Assembly: GCF_024494465.1 (NCBI RefSeq)
Contig: NZ_JAETXM010000004.1
Coordinates: 1 to 64,000 of the forward strand
Reading direction: 5' to 3'
DNA from: Bacillus sp. V3B
Lineage (GTDB): Bacteria > Bacillota > Bacilli > Bacillales > Cytobacillaceae
DNA length: 64,000 bases
Shown here piece after piece: positions 44,601 through 53,735 of this stretch. The position numbers and the translations under genes were made by a program. The notes beneath the pieces were generated by a model. It was not told where the DNA came from. It saw only the letters and a program-made list of their open reading frames with translations, and searched no databases. Every line of letters starts with the position of its first letter. Within the stretch, counting starts at the first letter, position 1.

Positions 44601-44624
44601 CGCGAGGCGCCTTGCGTTTTTCTT
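44601..44624 (+). terminator. hairpin directly upstream of fixA
   Basis: CGCGAG-GCGC-CTTGCG followed by TTTTTCTT, ending 8 bp before the AAGGAGGGG site of fixA. It could be an attenuator in the leader, the terminator of an upstream transcript, or a remnant of a common Bacillus hairpin repeat. Confidence 0.55.
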
Positions 44625-44642
44625 ATGATAAGGAGGGGTTAC

Positions 44643-45470
44643 ATGCTACATATTGTGGCTTGTATTAAGCAAGTACCTGACACGAAAATTATTAAGATGA
44701 ATCCAAAAACAAACACAATGGATCGTCGGACAGCACCTGCCATATTAAATCCTTATGATGCCCATGCTGTAGAAGAGGCCGTACGTCTAAGAAAAAGATA
44801 TGGAGGGACTGTATCCGTCTTAACGATGGGTCCACCACCTGCTGTTAAAGCGATTAAAAAGTGTATTGAAATTGGTGCTGATGAGGGGTATTTGATCACA
44901 GATCGTCGGTTTGCAGGAGCAGACACATTAGCAACCAGTTACGCTCTTACGAAAGCACTGGATAAAATTTCAAAAATTAAGCCTGTTGATCTGATCATTT
45001 GCGGGAAAATGTCTATTGATGGAGATACGGGACAAGTCGGTCCTGGGATTGCGAGACGGCTCGATATTCCACCACTTACTTCGGTGAATAAAGTAGTTGA
45101 AATCAATCAAGACGAAGGATATGCGATTATCCATCGCAAGTTAGAGGACGGGTATGAAGTGATTCAATCCACTCTACCTTGTTTACTTTCAGTTGAAAAA
45201 ACGATCAATGAAGTACCTTATTCTCCATTCCCAAACATGTTAAAAGCAGCAAAATATCAACCACAGATATGGTCTGTTGATGATTTAGAGGATGTAGATA
45301 TTAAGCAACTTGGTTTGAAGGGATCCCCAACGATTGTCTCCAAAGTATGGGCCCCACCTAAACCAGAAGGAGGAACAATGATGGAAGGTGATCCAAAGGA
45401 ACAAGTGGAACAATTACTTTCTGTCTTACTTGAAAAGAAAGAATTGTTTCGTGTCAAGGGGGGATTTTAA
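44643..45470 (+). CDS. fixA: electron transfer flavoprotein beta subunit FixA
   Basis: 275 residues from ATG 44643 (MLHIVACIKQVPDTKIIKMN), 5 bp after AAGGAGGGG. ETF-beta signatures: CIKQVPDT, NPYDAHAVEEAVRLR, SIDGDTGQVGPGIARRL. FixA pairs with FixB; in FixABCX complexes the FixAB flavins bifurcate NADH electrons toward ferredoxin/flavodoxin and, through FixCX, quinone. The stop overlaps the fixB start (TAATG). Operon order fixA-B-C-X is complete, which separates it from the housekeeping etfBA of fatty acid oxidation. Confidence 0.9.
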   Translation: MLHIVACIKQVPDTKIIKMNPKTNTMDRRTAPAILNPYDAHAVEEAVRLRKRYGGTVSVLTMGPPPAVKAIKKCIEIGADEGYLITDRRFAGADTLATSYALTKALDKISKIKPVDLIICGKMSIDGDTGQVGPGIARRLDIPPLTSVNKVVEINQDEGYAIIHRKLEDGYEVIQSTLPCLLSVEKTINEVPYSPFPNMLKAAKYQPQIWSVDDLEDVDIKQLGLKGSPTIVSKVWAPPKPEGGTMMEGDPKEQVEQLLSVLLEKKELFRVKGGF

Positions 45471-46504
45471 TGGATTTCCAAGATTATAAAGGTATTTGGG
45501 TATTTATTGAAGAAAAGGATGGAATCATTCCTCCAGTATCTCTTGAACTATTAGGAGCTGGAAGAAAACTCGCAGACAAACGCGGAGTTGAATTGGCTGG
45601 TATTTTAATAGGAGAAAATATCAAGTACTTGGCAAAGACCGTGTTTGAGTATGGCGCAGATACGATCTATGTATATAATCAACCTATTTTCAAATATTAT
45701 CGAACGGAATCTTTTATGAAGGCACTTCTCCAATGCGCGAATAAATATAAACCTGAAATTATCTTATTTGGAGCTACATCCACTGGAAAAGATTTAGCTA
45801 GTGCGGTTGCCACAGATCTACCGACAGGATTAACAGCAGATACGACGGAATTAGATGTAGACGAAGAGACCGGTTTATTATTAGCGAGCAGACCAGCGTT
45901 CGGTGGGAATATTATGGCGACGATTTTATGTAAAAAGTATCGACCACAAATGGCGACGGTGCGTGCAAAAGTGATGAAAGCGCTAACCCCTCAACCGGGT
46001 AAAACAGGTAAAGTTGTGGAGGAGACGATTTTCTTAAAAGAAGAAGATATCCGTACGAAAGTATTGGAGATTGTCCAAGAAACGACAAAGAAAGTACGGA
46101 TTGATGAAGCAGATATCATTGTAGCTGGTGGGAAAGGATTAGAAAGTAGTGATGGCTTTCAGCTGATACATCAATTAGCAGATGTGCTTGGTGGAGCCGT
46201 TGGTGCTAGTCGTGACGTGGTGGAAGCAGGGTGGATTGACCATCCTCATCAAGTAGGTCAAACAGGTGTGACGGTAACACCCAAAATTTATTTTGCCATT
46301 GGGATTTCTGGAGCGATTCAACATTTAGTAGGAATGAAGAATTCTAGTTTAATCATAGCCATTAATAAAGACAGTGAAGCACCCATTTTTGATGCCTGTC
46401 ATTATGGAATTGTGGGGGATGCCTTTGAAATTGTTCCTTTATTAATTGAACAGTTTAAAAGTGCTTTAAAGAGAGAGGGGGTAAGTCATGTCAGAGAAGT
46501 TTGA
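45470..46504 (+). CDS. fixB: electron transfer flavoprotein alpha subunit FixB
   Basis: 344 residues. The N-terminal domain is ETF-alpha like (IWVFIEEKDG, FGATSTGKDLASAVATDLPT); the C-terminal FAD domain shows VAGGKGLESSDGFQLIHQLA, GGAVGASRDVVEAGWI, QVGQTGVTVTPKIYFAIGIS and GAIQHL, the classic FAD-binding signature. It forms the bifurcating FixAB dimer. Overlaps fixC by 17 bp. Confidence 0.9.
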   Translation: MDFQDYKGIWVFIEEKDGIIPPVSLELLGAGRKLADKRGVELAGILIGENIKYLAKTVFEYGADTIYVYNQPIFKYYRTESFMKALLQCANKYKPEIILFGATSTGKDLASAVATDLPTGLTADTTELDVDEETGLLLASRPAFGGNIMATILCKKYRPQMATVRAKVMKALTPQPGKTGKVVEETIFLKEEDIRTKVLEIVQETTKKVRIDEADIIVAGGKGLESSDGFQLIHQLADVLGGAVGASRDVVEAGWIDHPHQVGQTGVTVTPKIYFAIGISGAIQHLVGMKNSSLIIAINKDSEAPIFDACHYGIVGDAFEIVPLLIEQFKSALKREGVSHVREV

Positions 46505-47783
46505 TTGTATTGTTGTAGGGGCAGGTCCAGCCGGGATTTCCTGTGCACATGAACTAGCAAAAGGCGGTGCACACGTACTACTTCTTGAAAGGGGGGAATA
46601 TCCAGGTTCGAAAAATGTGATGGGGGGTGTTCTTTATCGCAAAATGATGGAAGATATTGTACCAGATTTTTACAAAGAGGCTCCCCTAGAGCGTCCCATC
46701 GTTGAACAAAGATTTATGATGATGGATAAGGAGTCTGCTGTAACCTTTGGTTATAAAGGAATGGAGTGGGGCCAAGAGCCTTACAATAACTTTACTGTGT
46801 TAAGAGCAAAGTTTGATCAATGGTTTGCGGATAAGGCGGTGGAAAAAGGCGCGATATTAGTAAATGAAACGGTCGTTTTAGAATGTATTATAGAAAATGG
46901 AAAGATTGTCGGTGTCAGAACAGACCGTCCAGGAGGTGAGGTTTATGCAGATGTTGTCGTTTTAGCCGATGGTGTAAACTCTCTTTTGGCTCAATCACTC
47001 GGTTTTCATAAAGAATATAGACCAGATGAAGTAGCTTTAGCCACAATGGAAGTGCTAAAGCTTGATAAAAAAATCATTGAAGACCGGTTTAATTTAGAAG
47101 AAAATCAGGGGTGCACCATTGAATTGTTTGGTGATGCAACAAAAGGTATTCTAGGTACAGGGTTTCTTTATACGAATAAAGATTCCTTAAGTATTGGTGT
47201 TGGTACCCTGCTTTCAGGCTTAATCAAACATAAAATTAAGCCCTATGAATTACTTGAATATGTCAAAAAACATCCGATGATCCGCCCCTATATTCAAGGG
47301 AGCGAGTCACAAGAATATTTAGCCCACCTAATTCCTGAGGGAGGCTATAAATCAATGGGGAAAATTGTCGGGAACGGAGTTATCGTGATAGGGGATGCTT
47401 CGCAATTAGTCAATGCGATTCACCGAGAGGGCTCTAATTTGGCGATGACTTCTGGAAGATTAGCAGCGGAGACGGTCCTTTTAGCGAAGGAAGCAGGAGA
47501 CTTTTCTGAAAGTATGCTAGACCATTATCGTGTTAAGTTAATGAATGGGTTTGTCGGTCAAGATATGAAAAAATACAAGGATTCTACCCATCACTTTGAT
47601 AAATTCCCACAATATTTTGATGAATATATTCCCATGATGAACAAAGCGGCCAGTCAAATGTTTACCGTTGATGGAACGTCCAAATGGCAGAAACAAAAGA
47701 AAATATGGAGTGAACTAGGTTCAGCTAAAGAAAAAATGAAACTTGCGAAAGATATGTATCGAGCTTGGAAGGTGATGAAATAA
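46488..47783 (+). CDS. fixC: FixC flavoprotein (ETF-quinone oxidoreductase like)
   Basis: 431 residues, ATG behind AGAGGGGG. FAD-binding Rossmann motif CIVVGAGPAGISCAHELAKG, second dinucleotide-type block VVLADGVNSLLAQSLGF, and the C-terminal GNGVIVIGDASQLVNAIHRE. It matches the geranylgeranyl-reductase/ETF-QO-like family to which FixC belongs. It should take electrons from FixAB and, with FixX, pass them to quinone. The stop overlaps the fixX start (TAATG). Confidence 0.9.
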   Translation: MSEKFDCIVVGAGPAGISCAHELAKGGAHVLLLERGEYPGSKNVMGGVLYRKMMEDIVPDFYKEAPLERPIVEQRFMMMDKESAVTFGYKGMEWGQEPYNNFTVLRAKFDQWFADKAVEKGAILVNETVVLECIIENGKIVGVRTDRPGGEVYADVVVLADGVNSLLAQSLGFHKEYRPDEVALATMEVLKLDKKIIEDRFNLEENQGCTIELFGDATKGILGTGFLYTNKDSLSIGVGTLLSGLIKHKIKPYELLEYVKKHPMIRPYIQGSESQEYLAHLIPEGGYKSMGKIVGNGVIVIGDASQLVNAIHREGSNLAMTSGRLAAETVLLAKEAGDFSESMLDHYRVKLMNGFVGQDMKKYKDSTHHFDKFPQYFDEYIPMMNKAASQMFTVDGTSKWQKQKKIWSELGSAKEKMKLAKDMYRAWKVMK

Positions 47784-48079
47784 TGAGTGAACAGCAAAAG
47801 GGTCAGTCTATCGAAGAAAAGCAATATCTTGTTCGCTTCAACGCAGATACAAAATCACATCTTCATGTAAAAGATGAGGATATTTGCCTAACCAAATGCC
47901 CTGATAAAATTTGTACGATCTTTTGTCCAGCAGAGATTTATAAATGGGAAGACATACGGATGCATGTTGGGTATGAAGGCTGTCATGAGTGTGGGAGCTG
48001 CCGCATTGGCTGCCCACATCAAAATATAAAATGGGAGTATCCGAAGGGTGGCCACGGGATTGTTTTCAGGTTAGGTTAA
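47783..48079 (+). CDS. fixX: ferredoxin-like protein FixX
   Basis: 98 residues from ATG 47783 (MSEQQKGQSIEEKQYLVRFN). It has the cysteine pattern of FixX/ETF-QO 4Fe-4S domains: CLTKCPDKICTIFCPAEIY and CHECGSCRIGCPH. It docks on FixC. Last gene of the operon, with a terminator 15 bp later. Confidence 0.9.
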   Translation: MSEQQKGQSIEEKQYLVRFNADTKSHLHVKDEDICLTKCPDKICTIFCPAEIYKWEDIRMHVGYEGCHECGSCRIGCPHQNIKWEYPKGGHGIVFRLG

Positions 48080-48093
48080 TAGGCAACAGGAGG

Positions 48094-48140
48094 GGCGGTT
48101 CTTATACTTTTCTCGAGTAGAAGAAGTATAAGAGTCGTCT
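48094..48140 (+). terminator. terminator of the fix operon
   Basis: Long imperfect stem around CTTATACTT-TCT / AGA-GAAGTATAAG extended by GGCGGTT/AGTCGTC, then CTCTTTCC. Confidence 0.65.
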
Positions 48141-48151
48141 CTTTCCTAAAA

Positions 48152-48391
48152 TCACAACTTCCTTACAGCATTCTCACTATGTTCAAATGAACATGGTAGA
48201 TATATAGTGAATGTTGTCCCTTTTCCTATTTGACTATTTACGGTAATTGTACCATTCTTTCTATTTCTTCTAATGCAATTCCAATATATCTTTGCTTTTG
48301 GAAGTCACTTTCACTTTCCTTTAAAAGCTGCATGAATCCTTTTGCACCAGTTAAACCATTTCTAATTTCATGTGAGAATGAATAAATTAGG
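48152..48391 (-). pseudogene. sensor histidine kinase remnant
   Basis: The minus strand carries a HisKA phosphoacceptor box (SFSHEIRNGLTGAKGFMQLL, KESESDFQKQRYIGIALEEI) that ends at ERMVQLP stop. An overlapping frame gives the end of an ATPase domain (NGTITVNSQIGKGTTFTIYL-P). So the middle of the kinase has been deleted out of frame. It resembles sporulation-type kinases of Bacillus. Not functional. 48392-48586 holds only the upstream region of the next gene. Confidence 0.65.
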
Positions 48392-48586
48392 AAATAAAGA
48401 ATGATCCTGATTAGGACGAATGGAAGGGGAGCTTACGTTTGTTTTCGTGTTCAACGGGTAGCGTTATTTAAATAGTGAGACGATCTTTTCCTTTTGATCA
48501 TTTGTGCAGGTTGGTTGAAAAAGTGAATAAAGATAAAGATAAAGTGAACTCTATCTATAAAAGACGGATAAAAGAGGAGAGTAATC

Positions 48587-48814
48587 GTGAAGCCATATGA
48601 AATCAATCACATGATTATTGATGATGAATTTGACGGTGAAGAATACGTAACAGCTGACTTTACTCACCAAAATGAAGAATATAGCATTACTTTTAAAAAA
48701 GCAGACCTTGAGATCATGAATACCTGGGTGTTTAAAGATGGTACGTCTCTTCCAGCAAATTTATCTGATAATATGATTGAATCAATAAGAGAAGATGTTA
48801 AAAAGAGAATCTAG
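48587..48814 (+). CDS. 75-residue hypothetical protein
   Basis: GTG start behind AGAGGAGAG. Acidic alpha/beta protein (MKPYEINHMIIDDEFDGEEY, ITFKKADLEIMNTWVFKDGT). It looks like one of the small DUF families of Bacillus cytosolic proteins; not named with certainty. Monocistronic. Confidence 0.55.
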   Translation: MKPYEINHMIIDDEFDGEEYVTADFTHQNEEYSITFKKADLEIMNTWVFKDGTSLPANLSDNMIESIREDVKKRI

Positions 48815-48889
48815 TCATATGTACTTGTTCTTATTTTATTGTTGTTAATAAAAGAAAAAGACAAGACTGTTTTAAAATAGGACAGCCTT

Positions 48890-49013
48890 GTTTTCTATGT
48901 GAAACGATTAAACGCCCTAAAAGTGTGCCGATAATAAAAGTACTAGCAACTAAACCAGCTATACTTGTAGATGCACCAAATGCATCGACAGCATGTCCAG
49001 CAATCGTCACCAT
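48890..49013 (-). pseudogene. MFS transporter fragment
   Basis: The minus strand reads VTIAGHAVDAFGASTSIAGL, VASTFIIGTLLGRL, the second-helix region and loop motif (G-L-GR) of a major facilitator transporter. About 45 codons only; both ends are missing. Confidence 0.5.
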
Positions 49014-49022
49014 TAATAATTA

Positions 49023-49121
49023 CGTGCAAGGAAAGTATATGAAGAACTACATCGCCACGTAAGTGACCAAGGCGTAAGAGAAATGTTTGACTTTTTAATT
49101 CAACGAGAAGAGGCTCACTAA
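49023..49121 (+). pseudogene. Mn-catalase/CotJC-like C-terminal fragment
   Basis: RARKVYEELHRHVSDQGVRE-MFDFLIQREEAH stop, the region of manganese catalases and CotJC with the RE-H metal-ligand helix. 32 codons with no start. Confidence 0.45.
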
Positions 49122-49154
49122 TACAGATGGTGTTCTCATTCAATAGATGAGAAT

Positions 49155-49204
49155 ACCCCTTCCTCAAAGAATGAGCAGAATATAGTTCAATGAGGAAGAG
49201 GGGT
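49155..49204 (-). terminator. terminator of the EamA gene / dispersed hairpin copy 2
   Basis: Stem ACCCCT-TCCTCA / TGAGGA-AG-AGGGGT, just beyond the stop of the minus-strand transporter gene. The arms repeat those at 31811-31860. Confidence 0.6.
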
Positions 49205-49214
49205 AGTTCAATTT

Positions 49215-50132
49215 TTAAAGGGATACTCGATCAGAATTCCATGTTTTTTTATTCGTCTTTTTTGCTGTTTCTTGAACAATAATGACTGATGCGATAACCA
49301 TTAATATTCCAAAGTATTGCCATACATTTAATGTTTCTTGGAAAACGAAGAAACCGACTAAGGATGCCACTACGGGTTCGATTGTAGCGATGATAGAAGC
49401 TCGACTTGATTCGATTGTATTTAATCCTTTTGTGTAAAAAATGAACGGTAGCATGGTGGAGAGAAAGCCAAGACCTATTATGTAAATCCATACTTTTATA
49501 TTTGAAAAGAAAGGGGCCACGACCCACAATCCACTAAAAGGAGTGACAGCGATTGCTGCAAACAAAAACGTATAGACTGTAACTGTTAAAGAGTGATACT
49601 TTCTAAGCGCGAATGTTCCAAATATACTGTAAAATGCATAAAAAAGACCTGACCCAAGTCCAAGAATGAACCCATATAAGGAGATGGATTCATTTGTATT
49701 CGGCAGGATGCCAATCACAAATGAGCAACCAATAAATGTTATAATTAGGGCTAAAACCTTTCGTGTAGTGAGTAATTCTTTGAAAATAAGTCTTGATAAA
49801 ATCGTGACAAATGTAGGTGCTGTATAAAGAAGAATAGATGCAATGGAAATGGACGTTTCTTCAATTGCACTAAACAAACACCAATTAAATAAAACAATAC
49901 TAAAAATTCCAGTTCCGATAAAATATTTACTATCGGATACTTTAATCTTTAAAAGTTGGCGATTTTTTAAAAGGACATAAAAAACTAAAAAGAAAGTGGC
50001 GGATAAAGCACGAATTGCCACAACCTGTATCGGTGAAAAGCCCATTTCATAAAGGTATGTAACAAATACGCCAATAATTCCCCATAACGATGCCCCTACA
50101 CCAATCAATAGCCATGCAAATTTGTTATCCAT
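49215..50132 (-). CDS. EamA/DMT-family permease
   Basis: 305 residues with ten predicted membrane helices and two EamA repeats (start ASLWGIIGVFVTYLYEMGFS; second repeat GLGSGLFYAFYSIFGTFALR). A proline-containing ETSISIASILLYTAPTFVTI segment and the late SSRASIIATIEPVVASLVGF are typical of RhaT/EamA metabolite exporters. It likely exports amino acids or other metabolites. Monocistronic, with a terminator at its 3' side. Confidence 0.85.
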   Translation of the reverse strand: MDNKFAWLLIGVGASLWGIIGVFVTYLYEMGFSPIQVVAIRALSATFFLVFYVLLKNRQLLKIKVSDSKYFIGTGIFSIVLFNWCLFSAIEETSISIASILLYTAPTFVTILSRLIFKELLTTRKVLALIITFIGCSFVIGILPNTNESISLYGFILGLGSGLFYAFYSIFGTFALRKYHSLTVTVYTFLFAAIAVTPFSGLWVVAPFFSNIKVWIYIIGLGFLSTMLPFIFYTKGLNTIESSRASIIATIEPVVASLVGFFVFQETLNVWQYFGILMVIASVIIVQETAKKTNKKTWNSDRVSL

Positions 50133-50320
50133 TGATCTTCTCTTCCCCCTTTCAGTTACACAGACTATATACTACCAAATTTTTGGTTTCTTGAATATAA
50201 TCTTGACTAAAAGCAAATGACATATTTTTCATCTTGAACAGGGGACTTTCGTTCGATTATAAGTCAATGAAAATAGTAAGGAACTAAAGGAAAAAGGCGA
50301 ATCGATTATATTTCTCGCAA

Positions 50321-50545
50321 ATGGAGGCATGGAGATCGGCTTTTGGATTTGAGATAGGGGTAAACCATGTTCAAATGCTTGATACATATATGAAAGATGA
50401 TCAAATGTCAGAATCGCTCATTTTAGAAGCGATTGAAAGAGTAAAACAAGCGGTAAAACCTGGATTGAATTATTTGTGGAAAATCCTCTCTAATGGGGCA
50501 AGTTTAGGGATTCAAAGTATAGGATTTAGTGGAGCACGAAAAGAA
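50321..50545 (+). pseudogene. phage DnaD-domain fragment
   Basis: WRSAFGFEIGVNHVQMLDTY, LILEAIERVKQAVKPGLNYL and WKILSNGASLGIQSI match the DnaD/DnaB_2 helical domain of phage replisome organisers (NYLW-IL-N is characteristic). No start or N-terminal domain. A second prophage trace, 46 kb from the one at the left end of the window. Confidence 0.5.
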
Positions 50546-50647
50546 ACGTGTCCAAGGCAGTCGGTCTGTTCATCCCAACTGCCAAGTGTTTCAAGGAAGA
50601 GATATTCCAAAAGGATTTCCTTTACATTTCAACCGAATAGTAATAGA

Positions 50648-50672
50648 ATTTCTATATACATAAAAATACTAG
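50648..50672. promoter_or_regulatory. probable PadR operator/promoter element 1
   Basis: ATTTCTATATACATAAAAAT-ACTAG just ahead of the padR ribosome binding site. It is repeated almost exactly at 51677-51701 ahead of the DUF4153 gene. The shared position suggests a common operator, probably for the PadR protein itself. Confidence 0.5.
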
Positions 50673-50684
50673 GTAGGTGAAGAA

Positions 50685-51032
50685 ATGTTTAATCGTGAAT
50701 TGGTAAAAGGAAGTACATCCCTTTTGTTGCTTCAGCTGTTAAAGGAGCGGGATATGTATGGATACGAGCTTGTAAAAGAATTGGAGAAACGTAGCAGTAA
50801 TGAGTTCTCTGTCAAGGAAGGCACACTGTATCCGGCACTTCATAAACTTGAAAAGCAAGAATATATTGAATGCTATTGGCAGGAACAGGAAAAAGGGCCG
50901 GCTCGGAAGTATTATCGTATAACAGAGGCAGGCAGAGAGATGCTTCTGGAAAAAACCCGTGAATGGAACCACTTTGTTTCAGTAATGAACAAGTTAATGG
51001 GGAGAAAAAAACATGGAACGGCTGAAGAATGA
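50685..51032 (+). CDS. PadR-family transcriptional regulator
   Basis: 115 residues with the PadR winged helix: [40 protein letters not shown] and [17 protein letters not shown]. PadR proteins are dimeric repressors that usually control adjacent membrane or transport genes. It overlaps the HAAS-domain gene by 20 bp, the standard PadR/DUF1700-type pair. Sequence motifs at 50648 and 51677 may be its operators. Confidence 0.88.
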   Translation: MFNRELVKGSTSLLLLQLLKERDMYGYELVKELEKRSSNEFSVKEGTLYPALHKLEKQEYIECYWQEQEKGPARKYYRITEAGREMLLEKTREWNHFVSVMNKLMGRKKHGTAEE

Positions 51033-51651
51033 GTTTTTAACAGAGCTTGCACAGCTTCTCGGAAATCATGAGGAGAGAGAGTCCATATTAACAGAATATG
51101 ATGCTCATCTTGATGAACTCCTTATAAGTCTCTACAAGTTGGAGGATGCAGATAAGGTACGGGATCAAATCTATTCTAGGTTCGGAACGCCTGAAGAGAT
51201 TGCCGCAATGTGGAAAGAAGAGCTTTCCGTTACTCCTAGCAGTATGAAATGGCTCTTTATCGCCGTTAACATTCTTTTTTTTGCCGTGGGGGTCGCTCTT
51301 ACTCTAGCACATAATCTGCTTGATTGGAGCTGGATGACGAACTTATGGTTTCAGCTGACTTCCTTTCCAATCATCATTGCGCTGATTTACATGTTTTTTT
51401 GGGCAGTGCTTGGCTATGAAATAGGCAAGGGCTTTGGACATAAAGGGAAGAAGCTAATGAAAAGGACTTTCTTCTGGGCATTAATACCGAATTTAACACT
51501 GATGGTTTTAACCGTTTTTCGGATTATTCCTCATGAATGGTTTAATCCGTTGTTACAAGAAACCTTTATTGGAATCTGCATTCTATTCACGCTTCTTTTA
51601 TACCCTATTTGCCTGATTAGCTACAATTGGGGAAAAAAAGCTTCTGTGTGA
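51013..51651 (+). CDS. HAAS/DUF1700-type membrane protein
   Basis: 212 residues. The N-terminal cytosolic helical HAAS domain ([41 protein letters not shown]) is followed by four to five membrane helices ([20 protein letters not shown]). Such proteins pair with PadR regulators and may sense membrane state and tether or modulate the regulator. Translationally coupled to padR. Confidence 0.78.
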   Translation: MERLKNEFLTELAQLLGNHEERESILTEYDAHLDELLISLYKLEDADKVRDQIYSRFGTPEEIAAMWKEELSVTPSSMKWLFIAVNILFFAVGVALTLAHNLLDWSWMTNLWFQLTSFPIIIALIYMFFWAVLGYEIGKGFGHKGKKLMKRTFFWALIPNLTLMVLTVFRIIPHEWFNPLLQETFIGICILFTLLLYPICLISYNWGKKASV

Positions 51652-51676
51652 GCTTTTTTTTGACTAACTACATAGA

Positions 51677-51701
51677 GATTCTATATACAAAGAAAAACTA
51701 G
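51677..51701. promoter_or_regulatory. probable PadR operator/promoter element 2
   Basis: GATTCTATATACAAAGAAAA-ACTAG, matching 50648-50672 in sequence and in distance to the next start. It would give the DUF4153 gene its own PadR-controlled promoter. Confidence 0.5.
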
Positions 51702-51721
51702 ATGATATGGAGGAAAGGAAA

Positions 51722-53179
51722 ATGGAATTGAAAATAAACAAGGTGGATTGGATCTTTTTACTGTTGTGCTTATTCGTAGGGATTGGTGCAGAAGAAGCGT
51801 TCTTTAGGGATGGGATCGGGATCTCCTATTTAGCTTTTATCGCTGTTTTTTATACTCTGTTTTTCTGGAGGTTTCGCTCGTTTTCATTCTCGCATCAGCG
51901 GTTTGGCTATCTTATTTTGATCGCAATATGGTTATTAGCAGCAGGCTATTACTTGTATGACACTACACTTTTTTATACATTGAATATCCTTGTCATCCCG
52001 GCACTCGTCATCTTTCATCTAGCCTTGATTACGTCACCGAAAAAAATGCAGTGGAATAATCTGTTCTTTCTCTTCTACACCGTACTTCGTTTTGTCAGCG
52101 GAATTCGGTATAGTGCTATTTTTACAAAATATCTTTCCGGATTATTAAAGCGAAGTAGCAATGAAAAGCATTATGTTATTTGGAAAAAGATTCTGATTGG
52201 CCTTGCGATCTCAGTACCACTTTTGTTTATCGTCCTTAATTTGTTGATTGAAGCTGATGCTCAATTTGAAAGGCTTATAAGTACTTTTCCTGATTTGCTA
52301 AGCTTTAGGGCAGACGATATCCTTCGTTTGGTTATCATTCTCATTTATACATTCTGTTTCTTTGGATATATGCAGGTTCTTTTGCAAAAAAATATTCAGG
52401 TTGTCCAGAAGAAAGGAACAATTAAGTCCATGACAATGGATGGAATCATTACCTTGACCGTGCTGTTGCTCTTGGATTTGGTATATGTATTATTCGTTGC
52501 CGTCCAATTCAAGTACTTCTTTAGCGGTACGCTTGATGATGGCTATACTTATGCGGAATATGCCCGCCGCGGTTTTTTTGAATTACTATTTGTTACCCTG
52601 ATTAACCTGACTGTAACAACCGTTGTGATTCATTTTACGAAAGGTATCCAAAGCGTTTTGAAACAAACAATCCGATTGGCCTTGACTGTTCTAGTCTTAT
52701 CAAGTGGAGTTCTTCTTATATCAGCTTTCATGCGAATGACCTTGTATGAGGATGCGTATGGCTTCACTTTCACACGGATTCTGGTGCATTCCTTCATGAT
52801 TTTCTTGATGGTTATCTTTGCTTATACTCTTGTTAAAATCTGGCTTGAGAAGCTTTCCTTGTTCCATTTTTATTTCATTGCATCGCTTATTTATTATGCT
52901 GGCATCAATGTCGTAAATATCGACAGGGTCGTGGTTGATCGTAACATTGCCCGCTTTGAGGCAACAGAAAAAATCGATATCCACTATTTAAACAGCCTAT
53001 CATCCACTGGGATCCTTGGGCTAATTGAGCTTTATGAAAAAGAACCTAATGTTCCGGGATTGAAAGATTTACTGCAACAGCGTCAAGCAGAGAGCGCGTA
53101 TCTAAAAAGCAGCTCATGGCAGTCACACAATGTTGCAAGGGACCAAGCTTATGAAAAGTTGAGAGTATTAGATTTATAA
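51722..53179 (+). CDS. DUF4153-type polytopic membrane protein
   Basis: 485 residues from ATG 51722 (MELKINKVDWIFLLLCLFVG); ATG 51707 lies on the ribosome binding site GGAGGAAAGG. About twelve membrane helices. Features such as ADAQFERL after helix 6 and a late cytosolic segment NIDRVVVDRNIARFEAT, DIHYLNSLSSTGILGLIELY are typical of DUF4153/DUF4173 proteins, function unknown. Member of the PadR locus and probably repressed by it. Confidence 0.72.
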   Translation: MELKINKVDWIFLLLCLFVGIGAEEAFFRDGIGISYLAFIAVFYTLFFWRFRSFSFSHQRFGYLILIAIWLLAAGYYLYDTTLFYTLNILVIPALVIFHLALITSPKKMQWNNLFFLFYTVLRFVSGIRYSAIFTKYLSGLLKRSSNEKHYVIWKKILIGLAISVPLLFIVLNLLIEADAQFERLISTFPDLLSFRADDILRLVIILIYTFCFFGYMQVLLQKNIQVVQKKGTIKSMTMDGIITLTVLLLLDLVYVLFVAVQFKYFFSGTLDDGYTYAEYARRGFFELLFVTLINLTVTTVVIHFTKGIQSVLKQTIRLALTVLVLSSGVLLISAFMRMTLYEDAYGFTFTRILVHSFMIFLMVIFAYTLVKIWLEKLSLFHFYFIASLIYYAGINVVNIDRVVVDRNIARFEATEKIDIHYLNSLSSTGILGLIELYEKEPNVPGLKDLLQQRQAESAYLKSSSWQSHNVARDQAYEKLRVLDL

Positions 53180-53307
53180 AAAGGGATAACTGCTATGAGA
53201 TTAAGTCAGTTGCATATGCACTAACTTTGATGCTATCGCTGTTGCCAATGAACGAACTTGGCAGTATCAACATTTACTAGACTTGGATAAGACTGTTTAG
53301 TTTTTAC

Positions 53308-53343
53308 AAAAAGATACGAGCTTTACTAAGCTCGTATCTTTTT
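53308..53343 (+). terminator. terminator of the PadR locus
   Basis: Perfect 16-bp stem AAAAAGATACGAGCTT / AAGCTCGTATCTTTTT, 4-base loop. Just before it, 53222-53300 reads as a tail FDAIAVANERTWQYQHLLDL-DKTV stop, a gene relic. 53344-53735 shows no other gene. Confidence 0.85.
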
Positions 53344-53735
53344 GCGTGTTTTCTTCCGTTTCCTTTGTTGGAACAACCTTTTCTTGTGATTCTTTAGGAT
53401 CATTTTCTGTTGATATTTGGTGTAAGAATCCAATTTTTTAGAGGGATATCACGTATAAACTGATGTACAGTATGAAACAGTCAAGTATAAGCTGGTGGAA
53501 ATAATTAGTTTACAATTGGATGCTTCTTTTATTTTGATATAAACATATATGGAAAATGCTTTTTTTAACAAATATTATTTCCGTATGGTAAAATAATCCC
53601 ATGAAAAGAATTGTTTTATAGAGGGAAATATGGGTAAATAATAACATGTTTCCAATATGGAAACAGAACGGCAAGGGTTTTAATTTACATGGGTCTTTGT
53701 ATTTAAAAATTGAAAGAATGAGGATGGTACATTCA

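Noticed and set aside
44643..48079. Housekeeping etfBA of fatty acid oxidation
   Set aside because: FixC and FixX follow in the same operon, which marks the bifurcating Fix complex.
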